A DNA stretch of 64,000 nt, taken from positions 186,001-250,000 of the forward strand of contig MSED01000008.1 of assembly GCA_002099365.1 (NCBI GenBank), read 5' to 3'. The translations under genes and the position numbers were made by a program. Each line of letters starts with the position of its first letter. The first letter of the stretch is position 1. This DNA comes from Phialophora verrucosa. Lineage: Eukaryota; Ascomycota; Eurotiomycetes; Chaetothyriales; Herpotrichiellaceae. The notes below the pieces were generated by a model, which ran no database searches, was not told the origin of the DNA, and saw nothing but the letters and a program-made list of their open reading frames with translations. Below are positions 57,061 to 64,000 of the stretch, in pieces.

Positions 57061-58049
57061 CTAGGTACCCGGTCCCAAAATACGCCTCTTCATGACCTCT
57101 ATGGAAAACTCACGTCCGAATCCCAACATCTGATGGCAGGTTGGGCATTGAGTTTCCGAGTCATTGCTGTGACTTTCCAGATAATGGAACATGCAAGATA
57201 AATGGAAAGGTCCGCTCCCGCAGCACAAGTATGTGTAGATCAGCAGCTGCGACATCGCGCTCTGACCAGTCCTCTCAGGATCGTAGTTTGCGCTTTTTCG
57301 GCAAAATAGACAATCAGGATGTTCGAGGTCGTAGGAAGCAGTTGATTTTCATATGGAGAGATGGAAGCCTTGACGGAACGAACGTTCGGTGGCGGTGGCA
57401 GTGGTGTCGGCAACTGAAGTGGCTTTCTCGATGTCCGGATATGTTCAAGTGGTGTGTACCTCAAGGTTGTCAATGCGAAAGTAGAGAGATTCGCAATCGC
57501 ATTTGCAGGGCGTCTCTAGCTTCTGCCCGTGTGAGCTGGACCGGATGAGCTTTCCCTCCAAGTTGAGGATAGACTCGACGTGATCTCCGTCCCTCGTCTT
57601 CGTTGCTATGATGTCGTGGAAGACTCGACATTCTTCCAGCCAGAGCCCGTATTTGAGTTCTGGGATCATCTCAAACGCAGTGCGGATGTGGATCCTGGCC
57701 GAGCCAAGGGTTTGTGGGAGGTCGTGAAAGTTTTCGACTGTCCTCCTCTCGATGTACTCTTCGGGTGTCCAATAGCCAAAGGCACCCTCGGTGCCTGGAA
57801 ATCTCATTCCAGATCTGAGACGCCTGTCGAGATGCACGGGTAACGATCCTTTCCACCTGGCCCGCGTCGCAGGAACACGCAGTTGTGCGTAAGCTCGATT
57901 ATGGCGATGTAAACTTGTCCTGGAACTTGCATGTGGTTTGATCTGAGCCCATTACGCAACACGGCATCTAAGCTCCCTGAGAGGGTGGTACGCCATGCAA
58001 GTTTTTTCCATCTACGCGTCCGACGAACAGCCAAGATAGCCGTCTCCAT
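57061..58049 (-). pseudogene. Broken RING-H2-like gene with in-frame TGA codons
   Basis: On the minus strand a RING-like finger ends this locus: HPDCLFC, then LCCGSG, FHLSCMFHYLESH and CPTC, closely like the finger of the neighbour at 55.5 kb. The same frame runs upstream through FRIDNLEVHTT and back past 57837, but is cut by TGA at 57445-57447 and TGA at 57349-57351. No AG lies between the second TGA and the first finger Cys codon, so splicing cannot remove that stop while keeping the finger. The upstream part (58049-57804, METAILAV...) is in another frame and also ends in TGA. It may join by a 62-bp intron (GTGGAA...CCAG). The likeliest reading is a decayed paralogue. Two adjacent genes or stop-codon readthrough are alternatives. 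Confidence 0.6.
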
Positions 58050-58794
58050 GTGAGGCGCATGATCAGGATGGCATCTGCAGCAACATCAGAGCGATTGACT
58101 CGTCTCCACACGTTCGACTAGGTTGCCTGCATTGAAGCCATTCAACCGCCGGCGAATGCAATTCCCCCGCCGCCATTAGCCAGGGAGCTGAACAACACCG
58201 GCCGGCAAGGCTTTGAGACGCACGGAAGAGAAGCAGTCACTCTGTTCAGAGCAACTTTGTCTTTTTGTCGCCGTCACGCAAGCTGCAGATATCTCATAGC
58301 GGGGGCGAATACCAAGTCAACGCTGGTCGAGACGATGATTCCGCTTGCTGCGGAGTTGGTGATAGCGATAGGACATTAGGAGTCAATAACGTTTCAGTGG
58401 GAGGCTGGCTGGCTGGCACCCAAAGCCCGGTTTGCACACAGCCCGGCGCGCGAGCTGAGTATACCGATACATGGCTGGACTATCTAAATGACATGCTTAC
58501 TTTCGCCCGCCATCACGAATTGATCTCGGGGTGATTAAGACAATCTTCTACATCTGAGGGTTGTTCAGTCCGATTTCACCTAATGGAAACTCAGGATCTG
58601 GTAGTCGGGTGTCCTTTCTATTGTTTCATGGCAATTTTATGGGATCAATTTCGCAAAGGGCAAAAGCTCAATTAATTGCGCACTAAGCTATCCTAGAACT
58701 ATTTCCGTCCAAACTGACGACCGTTACAGTGTTTGACCTCCAGTGAAGCATCCCTTTTTTTTTGGAAGAAAATGATTGGTTGGGCACACCAATA
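58050..58794. other. Intergenic region, nothing recognised
   Basis: About 745 bp with short ORFs only. It contains a 9-base T run near 58755-58763. Confidence 0.6.
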
Positions 58795-59592
58795 TCATGG
58801 GTAGAGACGCCTGATTCCACGCCTATCGTCGCGTTTAAGACCGCGAAGGAGAAAGCCATCCGACACAGTTGGGAACATAACCGACCCGGGTACATTAGAG
58901 TGTAACAGTCCCAGGCAGTGACCGATCTCATGAAGTGCAACCGTTTCAATATCGAACGCGCCTGCCACAACGCCGTCAACCCATGTATTTTCTGAATCAT
59001 CAAAGTGTAAAGGTAGCGGTGCCCCAGCGGTCGCGATGATGGAATGTGGCGGTGGGAAGTCAGCATGTGCAAGCGTAGGGCCCGTCATGTCGAGGTCGGG
59101 ATCTTGTGCGTTGCGCCAGTCAATGTATATATGGGGAGGAACATCGAGGCCGACTTCTCGAAAGGTGAGACCAACACCGGAATCCTCCCATGTCTGAAAA
59201 GCTCGCCGTACCGCGTCCATGCACTGCTGAGGGTCCAAGTCAACTGAAGTTGGACCAAAGGCGTACGTAATCGTCTTTTGGTCCCAAGGTCCGATTGTAT
59301 TGGCCGTCAATGGATTGCCACCGGTCAGTGCGCAGCGACGTTTGGTCATAGCAGCTTTGGTCGGACCATCCATACATCCGGTCTGGTCCAAGTCAAACCA
59401 ATCTTGGAAATCACGAATCGCTTGTTGGGTTTGAAGATCAAAATTGTCGTCAACCGCGACGGCAGCGTCGAGGTACTCATATCGCTGGAGGTACCTCTTG
59501 ACCTCGGAGACACCTGGTTGCGCATTCCCAACTTGTAGGTCAAAACGCACCTGGCGAATCTTGAAAAAATCGAATGTAGCCGCGGCCGCCAT
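58795..59592 (-). CDS. Matrix metalloproteinase-like (matrixin, M10A) protease, intronless
   Basis: 265 aa from the ATG at 59592. An in-frame ATG at 59712 would add 40 residues with no better signal peptide. Residues about 20-78 look like a peptidoglycan-binding-type prodomain (VKRYLQRYEYL, IRDFQDWFDLDQTGCMDGPT). The catalytic domain ends with HEIGHCLGLLHS (HExxHxxGxxH, His221, Glu222, His225, His231) and a Met-turn Met239. A candidate cysteine-switch Cys87 sits in KRRCALTGG, which departs from the usual PRCGxPD. MMP-like genes are patchy in fungi, so lateral transfer is possible. Activity would be zinc-dependent endopeptidase. Export is uncertain because no convincing signal peptide is seen. 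Confidence 0.85.
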   Translation of the reverse strand: MAAAATFDFFKIRQVRFDLQVGNAQPGVSEVKRYLQRYEYLDAAVAVDDNFDLQTQQAIRDFQDWFDLDQTGCMDGPTKAAMTKRRCALTGGNPLTANTIGPWDQKTITYAFGPTSVDLDPQQCMDAVRRAFQTWEDSGVGLTFREVGLDVPPHIYIDWRNAQDPDLDMTGPTLAHADFPPPHSIIATAGAPLPLHFDDSENTWVDGVVAGAFDIETVALHEIGHCLGLLHSNVPGSVMFPTVSDGFLLRGLKRDDRRGIRRLYP

Positions 59593-60879
59593 ATCGATAG
59601 AAGATACTTGATATTGAACCAATGCAATCAGGTAGATTTGATAGTCATAAATATTGAGCCGCTGTAGGGAAAGTGATCGTGTTCGAAAGGTTAACTGAAT
59701 AGCGAAAATCATGTCCTTATAGACTCATAGTCTGCCAACACTGGACCGTGATCTCTCTGGCTCTCTCGGGGAGGGTTGGTCCTTGGCATCAACATTGTTG
59801 ACCCCGCAGCTGAAATGGAAAGCTGCGGTGTTCGAGCATGAGAGAAGAAGCCGTTGAAGAGACTGAAGCTGATAGGATATCAATCGCGTAATTGGAGGAA
59901 GCAAACGGTGCGATTGGCAATAGCAGAATTGCGTCCACGTTGCATATACGAGCGGTGTTGTCCAGCTCGTCCTTTGCGCACCTGCAAGCCAAGTATATAC
60001 ACGGGGCAACTGTATTAATAGTACAAGGCAAGGAAAGAGTGTGGTCAATGTTTAATACGGATGCTGCACATGAAAGGGATACGCCGAGAAGGATTTAGTG
60101 GCCGTGAGCGGAACCCCGCTCGACGCCCAGCAGCAATACGATCTTGACCGAAAGCGCTGCGCGGCTGAACGGGCACCACAGAGAGCTTGAAGCTTGGCCA
60201 AGCAGAGCAAGTATGGCCAAGCCATGCTGATGGCGGAGGTTAGAACAAAGGCATTTCGACTATCGCTTACCCGTACTGGGATCCTATGTAACTAGTCGTG
60301 CTTGGCTGGTCTTCCGACACCTTGATGAGTTATCCAATGAGAGTGTATGGCCTCCAACTATCCTACCTGTTCGTGATGTCGCGCCTGAGGGCCATGTGTA
60401 ACACTTGGCGCCCGTTTATATCCCGCCGGTATTGCCAGTGAAGTCACGGCTACCGCGTGACACTTCTCCTGCGCTTTTATTGGGCGCCTCTTTCGGAGCC
60501 TCATCAAACTGACAACGTTCCCCGATGGGTTCAGCTGAATCAAAAGCCTTCATTTACCCATCACATCTTGAGTGGGCCACCATCGTTTTACAGAGCGGAA
60601 ACCGGCCTGGATCCGGAGTTGCGAAATCCAGACCGCTCAAGATCTAGCATCGTCAGGTGCACCCCGGGCATGGGCCTCACGCGGGCGTTACGAGGATTTT
60701 CGTCAAGTTGAAAGAAGATAGAGCGTATCAGTTGCGTGATGGCGTGGCCGCGCGCAGATCACATGTGGGTGGTGTAAAGCTGGTGCTTCCTACTTGAAAC
60801 CACCAAATGCCACGACTGCTGAGCACCCTTAACCTTATTGAAGAACGTCTCAGGCGATCATCATCTTCTCCACTCCGTC
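59593..60879. other. Intergenic region, nothing recognised
   Basis: About 1.3 kb between the metalloproteinase start and the DyP peroxidase 3' end. Short ORFs only. Confidence 0.55.
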
Positions 60880-62693
60880 TCAGCCTCCAAGGACAGTCTG
60901 CGCCCCATGACCGCTCTCCGCTGTGTTCTTATCCCGTCCAAAGTCGTCCCTGAGGGTTTTCAGGCTGGGCACGAAAAAGTACTCGCCGCCTCTCGGGATC
61001 ACCCATTTGTTCAGTGTAAATTCCCCCGTTCCATGATTACCCTCTTCGTTTGGATCATCAGTCAGGCCCAGGCCGGTGGCAAACCCCCGATCAGACTTGC
61101 CAATCAATGGATCAATGCCGGTCGCGTCCGACACGAAATTGATGTTGTTGCACCACGCTGTGACATAGTGTCAGCGGATTGCCCCTGGTTCCGGCAGGTT
61201 TAGATTCATACACTTACATTGCTGAATAAATTGGAAGCCTTTGTTCAGTGCGCTCTGGTAGCTCACAAAGAGGAGACCACGCGCCATCTCGGGTTTATTG
61301 GAATCTCTATTGGCACTCTGTCCCAGAATCCACTCTCTCCTTTTGACTTCCGGGCCGTACGGTATGCCACGACGGAGGATCCTGTGAGATTCCATGGCGG
61401 TGTCCGATGCCCCGAGGAAAGTTTTCAGATCGTCTCTCGGATTCGTCTTGCGAATGTGAGCTACGACAGGGCAGCCCACTCGATGGTCTTTGTTCATTTC
61501 GTACACAAAGATGTTGTTACTAGTCTTGTCCTGGGCAATATGCAGGCTGTCCTTGTCCGGCGAGAGTTGAACAGCTGCGCCTGGAATAGAGAAAAGTCAC
61601 GCAATGCACCCTGTTACCACAGACATCGTGGAAAGCTTACCACTTGGCCATCGTCCCACCAGTCTTGCTCCAAGAAGCTCCCGGCCTAGTTCGGGATCTG
61701 TCGAGTTCGGAAGCCTGATGGGGTGCTTGTCGAGGAATTCGTGACCGGAGGATTGAGTTAGCATTGCGTTGGCTAGGGAGATCCCTGAACTGACAGCTCC
61801 GGAACCAGCTGCTCAAGCACACGAAAAGCCATGATGCTGCCCTCAAAAGCCCATTCGGGTCGAGTTTCGCGGCCGGCGTCACCGTCATGTCCAAGCAGGA
61901 TCACGCCGGGCTTGATTGGTGTTTGATCTGGAAAACTCGTGGGCACGCCATCGACCGAAGGTTGGGATATGCCGTCTTTATACCCAAAGCTTCCAGCATT
62001 CAGTATGTATCACCGCAGGTGCACGGGCAGCGACTCACTGTTCATTTCCGTCTTCATCGCCTGGACGATTCTTGCCTTCGACATGCGGCAGTTCGACTTC
62101 TGCCACAGTAGCTCCAAGAATCATTTTGATCTCGTTCAGCTCACCAGAGACTCTACCCTTATCATTGCCAGCCACAAAGAGAACGCCGTGAATATCAGCC
62201 TCGTTCCATTTAGGATCCCACTCGCCGTCGCTGTCACCTAGGTTAACGCGATCCGCCTTCATGCCCGTCTCAAAGGCTGTATCACCGAGGTTTTCATTGA
62301 CGTCCAGCTACAGAGAAATCGTCAGTAGCCGTTACCAACTGACCGCTGCCAGAGCAGAATTTAAACTGACCGCAAGAAGTCCTTGTTTACTGAACGCAAT
62401 ATTGGCCTGTACCAAGTTCATAAGGCCTGGCTTCCCATTCCGCTTGTGCTCAAGGATATCGTGCTTAGCCTGCTGCGTATCTTTGCTGGTTTTAATGTAC
62501 GGCACGATCTTCTTGAGCTGCACACGAAATTTTGCAGCATCAGTGATGGTGAAGAAAAAGAATGTCTCGGCCTTCTTGGTGAAGCCCAGTCTGAATCAGT
62601 CAGCAAACTGTCGTGCGCGGGATCTTACCAAGCTTACAGGACATCACCCTGGACGTTGTTGAGGTCTACCTTCCTTGGAGTTTGATCTGTCAT
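60880..62693 (-). CDS. DyP-type (dye-decolorising) haem peroxidase
   Basis: Seven exons are inferred: 62693-62638, 62590-62371, 62307-62039, 61989-61795, 61714-61641, 61580-61218 and 61157-60880, giving 484 aa. Family blocks: NNVQGDVLLGFTKKAE at the start, HFGYKDGISQPSVDG (the GxxDG motif with the catalytic Asp), ELLGARLVGRW, CPVVAHIRKTNPRDD with the probable proximal haem His, SHRILRRGIPYG with the conserved Arg, and RGLLFVSYQSALNKGFQFIQ. The enzyme oxidises phenolic or dye-like substrates with H2O2. No signal peptide is seen, so an intracellular form is likely. The exon 4/5 junction is uncertain: the splice used here drops EFLDKHPIR, which looks conserved, yet no AG acceptor lies in the right place to keep it. 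Confidence 0.85.
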
Positions 62694-64000
62694 CTTGATG
62701 TCTTGCTGGTTTTGTCTGGCTGAGCTGAGACAGCTTTGAAGGAGTCATTGAGTCCATTGGCGCTTCTTATAGCCATTGTCCCAACTCGGTTTCATCCACT
62801 TGAGGGTGAGATGAACCAATGGGAACCCCCAGAGATCGGCTGATATAGCTCCTCTTTTTCAGCTCAGATATTGGAAAGCGAAACACTGAGAACGGCTGAA
62901 CTTTGCGGTTTCATTTGCCTAGGAACGTGGGAGGTCAGCTGGGCCAGTCTCCGACCAGATTATTGACGACAGGACACCCTCCTGGATGTCAGGCTGCTTT
63001 TAATACGAGCTCATTGCGTACCTTAGCCTGTATTACCACAGAGCGACTTGCATAGGCTGGCTCGATCAAGAAGTGCTGAAAGATGATTCTAAATCAAGCT
63101 GAAACTAGTCTTTGCTTCGCCACCTGAGGCATCAGTCTAGGATTAGATGTCAGATGATACAAAATCCAGGTTCGTGCCAACTGTGCGAGTAATGTCTACT
63201 TCAAAAGAGTTGAAGTCAAGGCTGTATTCGCAGTTGTTCAAAAGCGCGTGTTTCCAAGCCAGAATGATCCGCCAAGTGCCAAGTTGTGAACAAAGCCACT
63301 GCATGGTCAAACAAAAGGTCAAGAGCTTCATCAACCTACGAATCACAGCCATTGATTTTGGCGGTATACGAGCAGACACGAACCAACTTGGCAGGGTTGA
63401 CACCGAGGCGGATTGAAGCTGTGAACGCCGCTGGGGGTTGGGACAGTAAATATCAGCGGGCAAACTTGGTACAGAAAAACTCGACAGGGTAAGCGCTATT
63501 AAGTATGCATAACTACATGATTCTCGGGCTTGATTTGGTTGTAAAACTCAACGCTGGAAGTGCTAGGTCGGCCGAGCGTTGGCGTTCTGATCGGCGATTG
63601 TTGATAACTAATGTTCCTAGGCAGAATAAAGCTCTGTGATTGACCTCCACGATGTGCGCTAAGCCCTGGGCACTGCAATACCAGCTACGAAAGTCCGAAT
63701 GCGAGTCCGTCGAGTTCACCCACGGGATCCGATGCGTGTCGCCAGCGGCTTGGAGAGCCGAGAGTACGGGGATAACAGATGAACTGTCAGAGCGGTCATT
63801 TCATGCAGTGGGCAAATTGTTGGCTCAATCCTCTCAGAACGCTGCAAACCACCACGAAATCGCAAGCACTATTTCGACTCGGTGTCAGTGTGAGTACACA
63901 AAGAGAATTGGCAATGGATTTTACCAACTCTACTTACCATAATCTTGTGTCGGAGAAGAGCTCGACACAGTCACGCCTTTTTGATCAGTACCTTGGTACA
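62694..64000. other. Region upstream of the DyP gene to the window end
   Basis: About 1.3 kb. The first few hundred bases are the DyP promoter. ORFs at 63.1-63.9 kb on both strands show no motif. A gene continuing beyond the window cannot be excluded. Confidence 0.5.

Noticed and set aside
63143..63463. A 106-codon minus-strand frame near the window end
   Set aside because: No motif or splice partner, and overlapping frames of similar size exist on the + strand.

Overview
The window looks like nuclear DNA of a filamentous ascomycete (Pezizomycotina). It has short GT-AG introns of about 45-120 bp, many with a CTAAC-type branch site. It carries a canonical Zn(II)2Cys6 regulator, a HET-domain protein, an fmf-1/Ste11-type HMG-box factor, two fungal major-facilitator families, GPI-anchored Ser/Thr-rich proteins and long intergenic stretches. 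The exact taxon cannot be read from the sequence. No tRNA, rRNA, CRISPR array or intact transposon was recognised. All exon joins were worked out by eye from reading frame, splice consensus and family motifs.

Layout. 1-3.8 kb holds no supportable gene. 3.8-12.1 kb holds three co-oriented genes: a Zn2Cys6 regulator, an intronless class I/II aminotransferase and a DHA1-type MFS transporter, which could be a small metabolic gene set. 13.3-17.2 kb holds, on the minus strand, a long alanine:glyoxylate aminotransferase with a mitochondrial-type leader and a type-B carboxylesterase. 18.2-20.9 kb holds a nucleoside hydrolase (+) and a glutathione transferase (-). 22.5-31.4 kb holds, on the minus strand, a SURF4/Erv29 cargo receptor ending in a KKxx signal, two conserved fungal proteins of unknown role, and a four-exon gene for a small glycine-rich repeat protein that no single ORF shows. 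32.3 kb holds an orphan coiled-coil ORF. 33.3-34.9 kb holds the HMG-box regulator, with about 3 kb of leader or promoter DNA behind it.

37.9-40.4 kb encodes a HET-domain protein. 40.5-42.3 kb encodes a CocE/NonD-type hydrolase. 43.3-45.6 kb encodes a Liz1/Fen2-like transporter split into 13 exons. 46.7-50.2 kb is a divergent pair: a two-repeat GPI-type secreted protein (-) and a large glycosylated membrane protein (+). 51.8-53.1 kb encodes a secreted, GPI-type VWA protein whose start codon appears to be split by an intron. 54.1 kb encodes a 3CxxC zinc protein. 55.5-58.0 kb holds an intact RING-H2-like gene followed by a second RING locus broken only by TGA codons. 58.8 kb encodes an intronless matrix-metalloproteinase-like enzyme. 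60.9-62.7 kb encodes a DyP-type peroxidase with one uncertain splice junction.

The strongest unusual signals are the AT^G split start codon (unspliced, it reads ATG-TAA), the TGA-riddled RING paralogue, three CACGT sites at exact 10-bp spacing in the carboxylesterase/nucleoside-hydrolase promoter, and the regulator/aminotransferase/transporter trio.
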